A stretch of 64,000 nucleotides of DNA from NCBI GenBank assembly GCA_947846985.1, contig CANTUZ010000001.1:113911757-113975756 (forward strand), read 5' to 3'. Each line of letters starts with the position of its first letter. Positions within the stretch are counted from its first letter, which is position 1. Shown piece after piece: positions 25,693 through 38,930 of the stretch. Both the position numbers and the translations under genes were made by a program. The notes under the pieces were generated by a model. The model saw nothing but the letters and a program-made list of their open reading frames with translations. It had not been told where the DNA came from and ran no database searches. The DNA is from Fratercula arctica (taxonomy: Eukaryota > Chordata > Aves > Charadriiformes > Alcidae).

Positions 25693-28600
25693 AGGCACAG
25701 AATCTGGATTTTGAAAAGATAACCCCCAACCTAACTGTACATAGTGGTGAATAAATCGATCTTAGCAGAAACATCTGAAAAACACTGCAGTGCCAATTAG
25801 GAAGCATCAGTCTCAACTGTATAATTATACCTCTCCACCCCTTCACTACATGAGCTCTACCAACAGGAGTCACTGTTTACCTATGAAGGAGGCTAATAGC
25901 TTGGATCTCTATGGGTTGGCACAGTACCACATAGCGTGTTTGAGTCCACCGTGAATCAGTCCAACCACAGCTATCTAAGCCAGCCTGACCTGAGGACGGT
26001 TTAGTTACTGCTTCTAAAATGAAAACTCCTGGGCCGGTTCCCGGGTTAAGATTTTATCCGACAGCTCCAATACAGGACCTTCCTGTGCAAGTTTCTCAGA
26101 CCCACTCTGTAAGATTTCCCCAGCCTTCCACCTGCCTGTTTGGAGCTCCACCTGTGCTCTCAAAGTTCACTTTTTCCATGCTAAGCTTTTGTGTAGCAGT
26201 TTTGAGGAAGACTGTTCATTACAGACCATACAGACCACCCTCCACAGCCCACGCTCATTGCTTCCTGGGGGTCTGCAGCTTGCCAGCCTTTCAGACAGCA
26301 CAGGATCTGTTGTGCCATCCCCCTATGGCATGTTCTTCTCCACGAGCTGGTGGAGAGCAGGGTCCAATTCCCTTTGCTACCTAGACAAACTGCAGGAGGC
26401 TTGCACTTGCCCTTCCACTACCCTTTACAGGGTCTGTCCCTAGAGCTGCCGTTCTTCACTGGTGGAAGTCACCAGGGCAAGGCAGCCTGGCACTCTCTGA
26501 CAGTAAAGCATTGTCTGAAGGAAAAAACAAACATTCCTCCACAACAAAATCCTTTCCCACAGATGCATCGCTTTGAGAAAGCTTTCAACAAGTTCTGCCT
26601 GTTTTTCTGGCAGCATTTAGATTACTTCCTCTCTGTTTTTCCCAAGGAGACTGAAAAAAAGAAAAAAACCCAAACCATTTCAAGTTCTACTTCCGCTAAA
26701 AAGTTGATGCTCTTAATTTTCCTCCCACTTCCAAACCCACCAACTTTAAGGACTATTTTGTTTGTTTTGCTTAAAATACTTCTTGGCCAGGGCTACATGT
26801 GCATCATTCAAAGGAAACAGCCTGAATTGTCTCAGTCCTGATTAAGAAAATATTAGAGAACTGCTGTTTAGTGCAAACACAATGCAGATTTTACTGTCTC
26901 ATAGGGTTACTCCATCACATATGGACAACAAGACCTAGGGAAAGAGCTTCAGTCTATGAGATGATCAGATGAGGACTAGAATGACATGGTGAAAAGAAGC
27001 ACAGGGAAAGGCACTGGGAAGTATGCGGTAAGATAGTCTTTATAAAAAAGCGTAAGTCTCCAAAAGCTAGGCAGAGATGAGATGGCAGATTATGTGAATT
27101 TTGCCATCTCTCCAAATTGCAAGTGATTAACCACAGACTTCTACTGTTCTTATGTCACACAGAACCCCTGCTGCAGAGGAGCACACTGATGCATCACCTT
27201 CACTCCTCTTCCAACAAACTCTTCTGAGATCAGCTCTCCTTCAAAGCTGTCCTGGTGAGCACACAGCAGAAAAATAAATATCCTACTGTTGACCCAGGTG
27301 ATAGTTTGAAAATTATGTCTTCTTATATTGTAGATTGAAAAAGAGATCTTTTCCAGACACATATTGGAAGATATTGATTTATTTTTGTTACTGTCTGGGA
27401 GTAAACAAGATAGTTTCTTCCAGTTGAATAAAAGCTTTCACAGTTATTATGTAATAAAAACCACATTTGACAAAATTCACAAGAAACTAAGACATAAGGT
27501 GCCCACATTATCTTAGAAGTCAGATAATACAGGAGCTATTCCACCAAAATGCCTATTAACCAGAAAACTTTTTTTTTTTTCTCTTAAGTTGAACTCCTCC
27601 TTGTAATAGAGTGTAAAATGGTCTAATAGAGTGGTAGGTATATCAGTGAAAAAGGTTTGTGACTTTTAATTGTGCACGCGTGTGTTTTCAGAGGGCTGGC
27701 AAAGAACACATGACCCCAAAGCATAAGGATGAATGGCAAGCAGGAGAAACAAGGCTGCATTTTATTACTGTTCAGAGGAATTAAAACTACCTCCAACCTC
27801 CTTGCTCCAACACCGCTTTGTGATTCCTACAGGCTTCAAGACCTCTAATCTGAATGGTAGTGTTTTGAAACACAAGCAAAGGCATTCCACATTTTCACTT
27901 TGCTGTACAAATTCCGTTGATAATCATTAAAGCAAGTGACTCCTGCAGTGTGAAACTGGCTGTGCAAATTACAAATAGAGATGGGTAAATAGTCACTTTG
28001 ATACATTGCCAATCCAAAGAAAAACTTGAAACAAAGACAAACAAACAAAACCCTTGCTTTTTCTTCAACAGAACTAAAATAAAATTTTTAAACATCTTAA
28101 TACAGAATGGAACTTTTCAGGCTATTAGATGCAAGCTCAATTAAGGATAGGTGCCAAAGAGCAGGGATAGGAAGTGAGTGGCCCACTCATGATATGGAGA
28201 GTCCTAAATTCAGATTCCGACCACCCATCCAAAGGGATATGTGCCTCTAAGGACAGAGCACTGACCACATGGTTACATGGCACTTTATCTGTCTGTATAG
28301 AATGCTTGCCATCATGAAGGTACCATTTTGCTCATTGTAGTGCTCACACAGGTGAATGTGGTGCCCAGACACTGCTTCATTTCTCAGAGATATTTATTTA
28401 CAGAGCTCAGAACATCAGCAGCAGAAGAGATGGCAGGAAGCAGCTCCCATAAGCACTATGGTCCAGGACCTGGTCCTCTGGGGCTGTTCCACACCATATA
28501 CAATATGAGGCAACTATCCAGACCACTATCCTGACAGCTCTGGACTAGGGATTCAGACCAGCCTCAAATAAGAGAGGAAACTGAAACCCCTTATCTGCTG

Positions 28601-29255
28601 AATTACAGAAATAAATCACTGCCATCTCCTCTGGAGAATTATGAATATGGGTCTGAAATTTTCCCTTTCTCTAGCCAAAATGATCAAATTCGTAAGAGGT
28701 TCACATTCCAGTCACCCAACAACTGAAGTTGCATTTGGGAGGCATGCTTAGTGTTTTATATAAGCAAGCCTGTCATCCTGCAGACCATGCCGTTCTTGCT
28801 GCTCCTCTCCTGCCCCTCCCCCCCACCCCCACCCCTGCCCAGAGGGCTGGCTGAGAAGCTGGCTTGCCTCCCTCCCATCCCCCTCAGCTAGATTAAAACA
28901 GATGGCAGAGGCACATAAAATAAAGAGCAAACACAGATGAGTGACTAATTTTCCAAAAGGAGACAAAAAACCAAACCCTCAACTTTCAACACTAGAAGCA
29001 GCAAGGAATGCATAATTACTTTCTGAGCATCATTCTTCCACATAAGCAAACGTGGCAGTTGCTACAGATATGATGACAATAAGCAGGGGAGGTATCCTCC
29101 AGGCAGGCTTGACAAGCAGCGTAGGGCTACACTGCAGTCTAACAGATGCAAGTAGAGAACATGGCAATGGCATCAAGGAGTGCATCACAGACCAATCCCA
29201 CCTATGTAGCAACACTGCTTCACAGACAGGTTTTGCTGAGCTCCCTGTTCATGGT
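25693..29255. other. Intergenic, unique sequence
   Basis: A 163-codon frame at 26350-26841 begins at GTG and ends in a Lys- and Leu-rich low-complexity region; I regard it as chance. The C-rich tract at 28808 is listed separately. Confidence 0.55.
28808..28840 (-). other. C-rich tract, G-quadruplex motif on the minus strand
   Basis: At least five runs of three or more C separated by 1-2 bases. The minus strand therefore fits the G3+N1-7 quadruplex pattern, and the plus strand could form an i-motif. Confidence 0.7.
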
Positions 29256-29530
29256 TCACAGAATGGTAGGGGTTGGAAGGGACCTCTGGAGATCATCTAG
29301 TCCAACCCCCCTGCCAGAGCAGGGTCACCTAGAGCAGGCTGCACAGCAACGGGTCCAGGCGGATTTTGAATGTCTCCAGAGACGGAGACTCTACCACCTC
29401 TCTGGGGCAGCCTGTTCCAGTGCTCTGCCACCCTCAGGGTAAAGAAGTTCCTCCTCATGTTGAGATGGAACTTCTTATGTTCAAGTTTGTGCCCGTTACC
29501 TCTTGTCCTGTCACTGGGCACTACTGAAAG
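29256..29530 (-). mobile_element. CR1 LINE, 3' fragment
   Basis: CR1 in minus orientation, its 3' end at the low coordinate (CACAGAATGG). On the minus strand it encodes the last part of ORF2 (RTRGNG and FFTLRV motifs, HWNRLP) with frame damage. It is truncated at the 5' end. Confidence 0.95.
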
Positions 29531-32500
29531 GAGTGGTTATCTGCCTGAGTTTAAAGCTAGCTCAAGTGGTACCTCCCCAGGAACTGCAGTGACACCTTTG
29601 AAATGCAGGAGGCAAGGAGCTGCTCCCCATGACAGAGGCACGGGAATCCCCATTATGTGGGGTTGCCAGGTTTGGGCTTTAAGAGTCTGGTATTTTACAG
29701 ACTAGAAAACACAGAGCGCTTGGTAATGCTCACGAAGTAACGAAGCAAGGACCAAAGCCTCCTGGAGGGAGATGTGTCAAAGGAGTCACAGCCAGCACGC
29801 TGCAATTTATACAGCCTCAGTAGGAAACATGAAGGTGAGTTAATTACACCAGGGAGATGAGGACAGAAGCTATTTCAGTGCTTCACTCTACCCCTTTGCC
29901 AGAGATTACTGCCTTTGTTTTGGTCCTGGTCCTGCAAGCTGGTGCTTGCTTCTCTCTTGCCAGCATCCAGTGGCAGAGGGCAAGTTCACCTTCCCCGGCA
30001 GCTTGAGCAAGCCCTTAGACTTCATATTTCAGCTGCTTCAGTGGAAGCACTACCTCCCTCCAGTTGATTTTGCTCCAGGAGCAGTAACATCAGAGAGTAG
30101 ACATATGGGGTGGTAACTTTCAGGGCTAAGTCTGTCAGACTTCATCATTTTAGCCATTTGGGACTATTTCTGTTGGCTGAAAGAATTTAAAGAGCCATCC
30201 AGAAAACTAAAGCAAGCATCATCTTTGTTGTGCCTGACACAAAACATACTGCAGTGTATCATTTTGCCAACACAAGGACTCTTAGACTGTAACGTGGCTA
30301 AGAAAAGCATCGAATGCAGGTTTACTACGCAACTTCTGTGCCTTGCTTTCAAGGCACAGAAATGGACTTTTCTTTGCCATTCTGTAGGAAATCAGAGCAC
30401 CAGTGCTCAGGCAATAAATGGACTTGTGCATCTCTAAGCTGGAGGCACCTATTCTCCAGAACCCTCAGATTTGTTTCCTTCATGTGTTATACTGATATTC
30501 AGGGCACACTGCAAAGCCTACAGATCTACCTGTGCTTCTCTTGAGGGGTGGTTGGGAGGCAGAATTCTGTATTATCTTTAGTTGATATTAGTTCAATTGA
30601 TTTAGCTGTGATTATCAGTTATTTGTGGTCTGTGTTTTTAGAAATGGGTCTGTTGTGACCTTCTACAAGCGGAAGTGATAGCTCCAGTTAATGGAGACTC
30701 AAACAACAAAACCTAAACAGCTTTTGAGATACTCCTCCAGCTTACCAATACATTTCAGTCCAGAATGTGTTCAGTTCCATGGACTGAGACAGTACCACCC
30801 AAAACAGGGAAGTCAAAGCATTATTTCAGCATGCATATACAAATATTTGCTGACAGATTAATAACTCTACCTCCTAGTTAAGTAGCAGATACAGAGCATT
30901 GAAGCAAAAAATAAAAGAAGAAAGAAAAAAGATGTCTTAAGCATGCAGAAACACAGAGTGGGTATGGAAAGCTGGCAGCCTTGTGATTTCTGCTTCGCAC
31001 TTCAAACTGCCAATAGACATCTACTTTGCACTCCAGGAACAGCAGGTTTGCAGCAGCTGCCTTCAGCTGGCAAGTAACTTCTCTTACAAGCCTGCCAGTC
31101 ACCCCTGCCTTGTCCCAGGGGGTGCACTATAGCTTTAGGACCCTAAAAAAAGTTATTAGGAGGAAAGAACTTAAGAACAGCACACTAAGAATTAAGTGAA
31201 AGTGCTCCTCTCCTCTTCCTCATCTGTTGGGATACTAGGGTTTGGGCTCAACAAAGTACATATCCCCTATCAGATCCAAGTACAAGTTCACCCTTCTAAA
31301 ACAGATTTGTTTAATCCAAAAGAGGATTATTTCCCCCTACTCATATTTAATATGATGGATCATTACTAAGCTAATTGTCGTTAGTATACCACATGGTTGG
31401 TATCTAAACATACACAGTCACATTAGGAAGGATTTTTACAAGCTCACAAATACTGGTTTCAAAAGCAATTTTAGCTCCCTAACAAGGCTGGTACTTACAA
31501 CTACTTTATCCTTCTATAGTTATTTTAGTCTTACCTCCAGTAAGCATCTGGACAGCCTATACAGAAATAAATGAAAAAAACAGGATAGCTGAAAACAAGT
31601 ACAGTCCTCCCTTTCATTGGGGAAAATAAGTTTGTAAGATCCATTTCTAGCAAGAAACCTAGACCTTTCTAACTGGCTTACAGATCAGTTTGGTCAACAG
31701 AGCAAGGGATCCTGCTAGCAGGTGAAACAGCTCATCATTTCAAAGCCAGCTGAAGCCTGTTTGAGTGAGAGAGACAGCAGGATTTACCTGTGCCACTGGC
31801 CCAACTTTGTATTTACTTAATGCACAAAGGCTATTATGGCTGTCTGTAGCATTTTAAATACCCCTAGTTCAATCGTTGCTCATTTTGCTTTCTGAGTACT
31901 GTTACGGTTTTTAGATTAAAGACACATTTTGCTAGGAACCCACATGGAAAAAAGCAAGCACACCCCCACCCCCCCCAGTATACTCAGAAAACTTGTATTC
32001 AAAAGCAGTATCAGCAAGTTTTCTCATTGCCAGTGCTTAAAGCAATATAAAACAAACCAGGCCCAAAAATCAAGAGCTGTAAACTTCCAGTTCAGTCTAA
32101 ACTCAGAACCCCAAAGAGCAGGATCGTGATGCCCTTCCCAAAGGCATTTTCAGCCATGTTTCTCCAGCAACCTGTGTTTCTTATTTTCCAGGTTTACTCA
32201 AAGGCAGAGGAGTGCTGTTTTCCAAACCTGTAAGGACAGACTAATGCTATTGAACAAGATCAATCTTATTACTATTTTGTAAATCTCAGACATAAATGGG
32301 TGGTTATGGGCTTAATAACATACACATATGCTCCTGCAAAACCGAGAGCACCAACAACATTTCCTTTTCTTTGAGTGCGCACTAGACAAATTCAATGTTT
32401 ACTTTTGTGATAAGGCTGCACAGACATTTTCCCCCGTGCCTGCTAAACAAGATGAGTGGGATGATATATGTGCTTTTACAGAGAAGGAAGTACTTACATT

Positions 32501-35500
32501 CTGGTGACCTTAACATGCCATATCTGGGAGGGAAGAAAAAAACATTTGTAGAAGTGGCTAAAATTCCTCAAAAATAGTGTTCATGTATCCAAGATAACAG
32601 ACATGCTATCTTAGGTGAACAGCAGCTTCCTTTGTTTACAGGGCTCTTTTTCAACAATCAAAGGCTAATATTTTAATGGGTCAACTGAAATACCACACTT
32701 GTATTTTAATGGCAATTATAGAATAATTTACTGTGTTAAGATCAATAAAGTACAAGACATCATTTTCACCAATCTTAAATTCAGGACAATAGAATGCAAT
32801 CAAAGCTTCAAGTCTTTCCAAAGTTTTCCAACAGCTGCATATTGAAAAGGTAATAATAAAAGACAACACTTCCAACTGCAGCAAGAGCAATTCCATGGCA
32901 TTTTATATATCGATGATAAACTGACACATTCAGCTTAGTCCTTCAAGAGGGGCACTGAGTTGCCAGTTCCACAAAAGTAGCCTTAAAGATATCTGGACTG
33001 TAATAATTGCTTTGAAAACAGTTACCTGTCACTGCTGAACCCATTCTATAATTGTTGAAATACAGATTTCTCTTCAGTTCGGCTTGGCTGCAAGTTTGTT
33101 TTCATTCACCAAAGTAAATTCACTGCTCCGAGAAGAGAGCTCCAAGTCTTCCATGCTTCATTTTGAAGTCTTATGTCAAGTATGTGGCCATAAGGAGATG
33201 GCCACACCATGGGGCAAAGGGACTGTGCCTGTTCTGTGAGGCAAGAGCTGGTAGACTCACCAGGAGACAACAGCAAAGTCCAAGCTGGAAGTACAGCGTG
33301 TAGTTACACCAGTATGCCCACAGCACCCAGGGGTATCACCTGAGACTAGATCTTCCCTCCATATACAAGAGATAATTCATGCTACTAAAAGAAGGCAATG
33401 CAAATATGCAAAGTAGGGTAGCAGGAAAGTACTCCTTTAGCTATTTTACAGAGAATTAACTGAAGCACTTTAATGAATTTGCTCAAAAATTGACAGGGAA
33501 AGCCTACAGCAGAGGAGCAGAAGCCAGCTCTCCTGCATCCTAATCCAGTGCACTGATTACAGGAATATCCTTCATACTCCTAAAAGTGGTTTGGTTGCTT
33601 GTAGAGGACAGAAGCCAGTCATGGCCAATGATTGAACTGAGTTCAACTTAGCAAGAGACAATCGAGAATAAGTTCATCCTGGAAGTGATCAAAAGAGAGA
33701 GAAGCAGCAATCCTTAAATGCTGCCAGTGTTTTAACCTTGCACAAATTCCCACCACAGTTAGCAGAGGATCCCCATCCCACTTGGACAGGAAAGCCACAA
33801 AACTTTCTGTGTAACTGGCAGTCCTAAGCAGCACAGCCCACTGAATGGCTCTGTAACCTCAAAAGGAGCCACCACCTTGGAGGGCAGATCTTGTCTGTCT
33901 CCCTTGGATGGAGCCCCACTCTTTGGTCTGCACACAACAGTCCACAGGGACCACTCTGGACACCTCCTGCCGGGGCTGCAAGGGCAACAGAAGAGAGTCT
34001 TAACACTCCGTGTAGGAACAGGAGGGCATATGTCCAGATTAAAGAGCAGGTTATGTCTCACGAACAGGAGACTCCAGCACAATTATCTATCTAACAGTAG
34101 TACACAAAAAACTCAGTGTGGTAGTCTTCATTACTGCTGTATTTCTATGCTAGTAGCCTGAATGAAATGTGAGTGTACCAGCTGATAATCTTAAAACCAC
34201 ACAGAGAAGCACAATCAATGCACATGGCAAGTAGACACATTTCCGTCACTGTGCTTCTTAAAAGAGCCTCCAAATCACTGCAGCACTAAGGAAACCTACT
34301 TATTCCTACACACCAGTTTTGCTAACCCACCCATACTATTTTCCTTACTCCACAGCCTCAAACTGAATAATCTTTCAAAAGCTATTAATCATCTTTCATT
34401 ATCTCTAAATTGCTTTCTGCTTGCTTGCAATTAAGGACTAACATCCAAAGACTTAGAAATTCATAAGGTAATTAACCATAATGAGTAACTGTTCTAAAAT
34501 ATGATCAACTGCTGGATATCAACAGAAGTCTGATTTTTTCCCAATAAACCTTTTTTTTCCCATGTATTTATACAAGCTCGAAAATTAAGATTTATTTAGC
34601 AGAAGTTGAACATTCACCAGAAAATATTATATGTGTCTATTCCTTCTCTGGAAGGCAGCTAGCTATAGACAAAAATATCTGCAAACTAGCAATTACTGTG
34701 GATTCAGAAGGTTTTAAGGTGACACTAACATGAGGAAAGATCTATTTTTATGTGCATGAAGCGTATTTCAAGTTCAGGGAGAGGGACACAGAGAGAAAGA
34801 GAGGACGCATGCTGTAATTAGCTCATGTGCAGGACAAGATTATGCTCAGCATTTATAAATATCACCACATAAAATACATTTCCTTTCCTTGTTCTTACAC
34901 ACAAATGTTGGTCAAGCAATGTTAAAAAACTTTTTGAGTAGGTCAATAGCATATTAAACATTGCCTAGGTTAGAATATCAAACCAAATTACTGAGCTGGG
35001 TCCAAGGTTATCTATGGTACATGAGATTCTTTTGAAGCCACTCCAGCATAATACCAAAAAGCTTTAATTATGTTAATTTTTTCCTAAGAAAAACTATTAA
35101 TTTATTTTACATATTTCCCTACATGTGGCATCCAAAGTAACACAAGTGCACCCCGCTCACTACAGTCCAAAATTTGTCAGACAAAATCCCACTTAGGTGT
35201 TCATCAGGTAGATCTTACACACACACGAAATTGCAGGTCAAAACTCGTAACAGGATAAAATCTCATCTTCTTACTGTGAGTTACAAGTTCTCGTCTAAAA
35301 AGCTACAAACACCTAGTTCACCTGCAGTCCACAGAGCACTCAGAAACCCTTCTTGATAAGATAATAGGGTGGACATACCCAGAACATAACCGAAATTTTT
35401 TTGCATCAGTATTTCCCAGCTTTTTGCTTCCTACAGAGACATAAGAGAAGTTCTACTGTCTCCGTAGAGTCGTTAGCAGAACAACTAGTATCCAAGTTTT

Positions 35501-36344
35501 CTGCAGTTTTCTATGGCAGCAACCACAGAATAGCAAAGCTTGATGAAAAGTAATGATGTTCTCAAGACTCTAATATATTGTAATACTTCATTCCAACAAT
35601 ATGCCAACCATTTGAAGCTTTAAAATATATTCAGCTGTTTCATTTTAGAGCTGCATAAGAGGAAGCACTAAAACGAAACTTTCAAGGTGCAACTGTTTCT
35701 TCTCCTGTTTGTACTGCAATGTTTCACGTTTCTGTTTTCTCTTGAAAACTATGTCCCAGTTTATAAAGCCCATGGTTATCTACACACAAGGAAAGACACA
35801 CATGCTTATGGGGAAAAAGGAGTTTATACAGAGGAAAGAATTATGCCTGCTTCCTGTGGATTAAAGTTTTCAACAGTCATTGCATTGCTTAGTGGAGTAG
35901 ACAGGGCTAGCCTAAAGCAGTATTAGGATGATACGGTCTATGTTTAACCAGTTTCAAGACTCCACTACAATCCAGTCAGAGGAAGCATTTAGCAGGACGG
36001 CTGGCTCAGCAGCCCAGGGGCCACAATGATGCCACTGCCCTGCTTGAGGAACAGGGCTGGTTCCTCCATGCAGCACCCCACAGGGCAGTGCCATCTCAGG
36101 CGCCATGGCACACTCCTCTTCCCTGCCATGCAAACATGCCCTTCCAACAGCACGACCAAGGAGAAAGAGGAGGCCCCTGTTCTGGAGGCAGAGCATCCCA
36201 TGTAGTGCTAGCTAGGAAAATCTCTGTCTGGAGTCAGAATCACTTCTAATGATAAGTATGAGGTTCTTGTAAGTTTGGGGCCCAGTAGTCTTCTAAGACA
36301 ACAAAAATCAAGGCTTTCTGGAGACTGAGGATGCACTTTCTGAA
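29531..36344. other. Region upstream of the HTR1F coding exon
   Basis: Probably intron of HTR1F in part. No CpG island and no clear first exon. Many short frames, none recognisable. Confidence 0.55.
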
Positions 36345-36402
36345 TGTTTTTACTTTTCCAACAGGTAACTGCTACGGGTAAAGATCACCTTTGAAAGGGA
36401 AC
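36345..36402 (+). other. HTR1F: 3' splice site and 5' UTR start of the HTR1F coding exon
   Basis: A pyrimidine-rich tract (about 36346-36360) ends in ACAG at 36361-36364, so the coding exon probably begins at 36365 and carries 38 bases of 5' UTR before the ATG. This means the promoter and first exon lie elsewhere, upstream. The splice site is read from sequence only; RNA would settle it. Confidence 0.7.
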
Positions 36403-37503
36403 ATGGATTTAATAAACTCAACTGAACAGAACAGTACATCAGAAGAACTGTTCAAATGGGTGACATCCAAGATTCTCATTTCCATTACCCTGTCTGTACT
36501 TGCACTTATGACAACAGCCATCAATTCTCTCGTGATGACTGCAATAATTGTGACCAGAAAGCTCCACCACCCTGCCAACTATTTAATCTGCTCTCTTGCA
36601 GTGACTGATTTCCTTGTGGCAGTCCTAGTGATGCCTTTCAGCATTGTCTACATTGTAAAGGAGACCTGGATCATGGGGCAAGTGGTGTGTGACATTTGGC
36701 TGAGCGTGGACATTACTTGCTGCACATGTTCCATCTTGCATCTCTCTGCCATTGCTTTGGACCGGTACAGAGCAATCACAGATGCTGTGGAATATGCAAG
36801 GAAAAGGACACCTAAGCATGCTGGCATCATGATTGCAGTGGTATGGATCATATCCATTTTTATCTCCATGCCGCCTTTGTTTTGGCGGCACCAGACGACC
36901 AGCAGGGATGATGAATGCATCATCAAACACGACCACATTGTTTTCACCATTTACTCTACATTTGGCGCCTTCTATATCCCGCTGGCCTTGATTCTGATCC
37001 TTTATTACAAGATATACAAGGCAGCCAAGACATTTCACAGAAGAAGCGTCAGCCGGATTGTAAGGGAGGAGGTAAATGGACAAGTGCTTTTGGACGCAGG
37101 TGAAAGAAGCACCAAATCGGCTTCAATGCCCAGCACCGTGGAGAAGACATCAGATCCCCTGGTAGACTGCGATAAAATCAATATCACCCTACGGAGTCCC
37201 AGGTCTGAATCTCAGCATGAGAAGTCCTGGAAAAAACAGAGAATCTCTAGCACAAGAGAGAGAAAGGCAGCAACTACTCTGGGTCTGATCTTGGGGGCAT
37301 TTGTGATCTGCTGGCTCCCTTTTTTTGTAAAAGAAGTAGTTGTTAATACCTGTGAAAGATGTCACATCTCAGAAGACATGTCTAATTTCCTAGCATGGTT
37401 GGGATATATAAATTCCCTTATTAACCCTCTAATCTACACAATCTTTAATGAAGATTTCAAGAAAGCCTTCCAGAAGCTTGTGCGATGTAGGCAATATCTT
37501 TAA
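36403..37503 (+). CDS. HTR1F: 5-hydroxytryptamine (serotonin) receptor 1F, complete coding sequence in one exon
   Basis: This is a class A G-protein-coupled receptor of the plasma membrane; the 5-HT1F family binds serotonin and signals through Gi/o to lower cAMP. The protein has 366 residues, the length I recall for human HTR1F. Visible features are N-glycosylation sites N5 and N10; TM1 about 24-48 with N41; TM2 with D69; TM3 with the amine-binding D103 and DRY at 120-122; the disulfide pair C96 and C172; W148 in TM4; S185/T186 and P193 in TM5; a long basic and serine-rich third intracellular loop (about 208-285); CWLPFF at 303-308; NPLIY at 341-345; and C362, a likely palmitoylation site. 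The start is the ATG at 36403, in a good context (A at -3, G at +4). The frame is open further upstream, but only through a TTG at 36391. The N-terminus, the third loop and the last residues differ most from the human protein; the transmembrane core is nearly the same. The CDS has no intron, as is usual for this receptor group. Confidence 0.98.
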   Translation: MDLINSTEQNSTSEELFKWVTSKILISITLSVLALMTTAINSLVMTAIIVTRKLHHPANYLICSLAVTDFLVAVLVMPFSIVYIVKETWIMGQVVCDIWLSVDITCCTCSILHLSAIALDRYRAITDAVEYARKRTPKHAGIMIAVVWIISIFISMPPLFWRHQTTSRDDECIIKHDHIVFTIYSTFGAFYIPLALILILYYKIYKAAKTFHRRSVSRIVREEVNGQVLLDAGERSTKSASMPSTVEKTSDPLVDCDKINITLRSPRSESQHEKSWKKQRISSTRERKAATTLGLILGAFVICWLPFFVKEVVVNTCERCHISEDMSNFLAWLGYINSLINPLIYTIFNEDFKKAFQKLVRCRQYL

Positions 37504-38930
37504 GAGCTTTTGTTCATACAAGGAGAACATACTAATTGTTTTTTTAACCTGTATAAATTTATATAACTGAGATGACATATGTTGTATTTAAGGAAAAGCA
37601 CCAAGACTCTGCATTTACATTATGACTTTTTTGTATCAGTAGTACTGGGAGCATAAATTGCCCAAGTTTTAAAGAGATGGATCATATGGGATCAGTTTTG
37701 CTCTGGAAAAAAGAGGTAGCATATTGTGGCTCTGATCCAGTTGGGATTTGCACAGCTGCCTAGCTTGAAGCATAAGGTATTACCTTAAATATGAAGGAAA
37801 TAATACTTGAAGTAGATAAAGAAACAAATTTTTTTTTTTTTTTTTCCAAAAAAAGGCAAGTAACTCTCAGTCATCAATGAAATTTTAAGTAAAACAACAC
37901 ACAGGTTTTAAACCCTAATCGCAAATAAGAAGACAGAAAATACAACTTGGAATTAAGACATGGTTTTATTAGTTTGGCACAGGCCTGCAGCGTAGAGCCA
38001 AGCCATTCCCAGTGAAGGGTAGTAGCTTTAAACATATCTAGCATCATCCTATGTTGATTAGCTGCAGCCGCAGCCCTGCCTTCTCCCATAGATGAAGAAC
38101 TTCCCTGTGTTATGCCCTTGTAGCACCCCAGCAGCAGGCAAGGCGCTTCCATGGGTTACCATTTTCATAGCGAGCTATTGCTTACCCATGACAGATGTGG
38201 ACATAGCCCCAAGAGAGACAGCCAGACAGTTGGGGCACCCCTGGTGAGCTGGGTACACGTAGTGCCTGGTGCTCTGAGACACCGCTTCAGTAGGGACTAG
38301 GGAGAGTTAAGCTCATAAAGAGCAGCTGGTCCTTATGGAGATGTTAGAAGGGATGAGACACTCCTTTCTTCATGTCCTCATTCCTACCTCACACACCTGG
38401 CTAGGTACAGCCCCAGTGACTTTCTCAGCACCAAACCCAGCCACACAGTTTGTGCCAGGGCCCCCCGGCGCATTGATGATGGTCGGTAGCTTAGTGAGGT
38501 TTGGTTGAGGGTCACCTAATGAAACACTTGGGCTGACAGCTCTGGCTCAGCATGTTCAGCCCTTCACCCCCAGAAGCCTGATGTCCCCCAAGTCCTTTCT
38601 CGACTGCCTGAAGCACTAGGGCTGTGCACCCTTTTTCCAGGCATGTGAGAAAGCAGAGACTGATCACGGTGCTGGCAGCATGGCTCTCTGGAAAAAGCTG
38701 TGCAGCAGCTTCTCCAGTAAGGGCAGGGGGAGCGACCCAGTCTGCAGTGCACACCTCAGCAGGGGATCCTGTGGGATGCTCACTGGCTGGCACCTCTAAA
38801 CCCCTCCTTCCCTCAGAGCATCCATCCCCCAGTTCCATGTCCCCAGTCCCAGCAGACCTAAAAACACCTTGTAGGCACTTCAGACAGCACTGGCCAGCTG
38901 GTTCCATCAAAGATAACCACAATGAATAAA
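37504..38930 (+). other. HTR1F: HTR1F 3' flank, probable 3' UTR, with one candidate poly(A) signal
   Basis: After the TAA stop the sequence is AT-rich, with a 17-base T run at 37829-37845. The first canonical AATAAA I find on this strand is at 38925-38930, followed by a GT-rich stretch, about 1.4 kb after the stop. The true cleavage site could instead use a variant signal closer in. The UTR extent is inferred. Confidence 0.3.

Noticed and set aside
26350..26841. 163-codon plus frame, same frame as the 24.6-kb open stretch
   Set aside because: It begins at GTG, lies beyond several stops in the gap, and ends in Lys- and Leu-rich low-complexity sequence.
36625..37083. 152-codon open frame antisense to HTR1F
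   Set aside because: It is a shadow of the strongly constrained receptor codons; no domain or independent signal.
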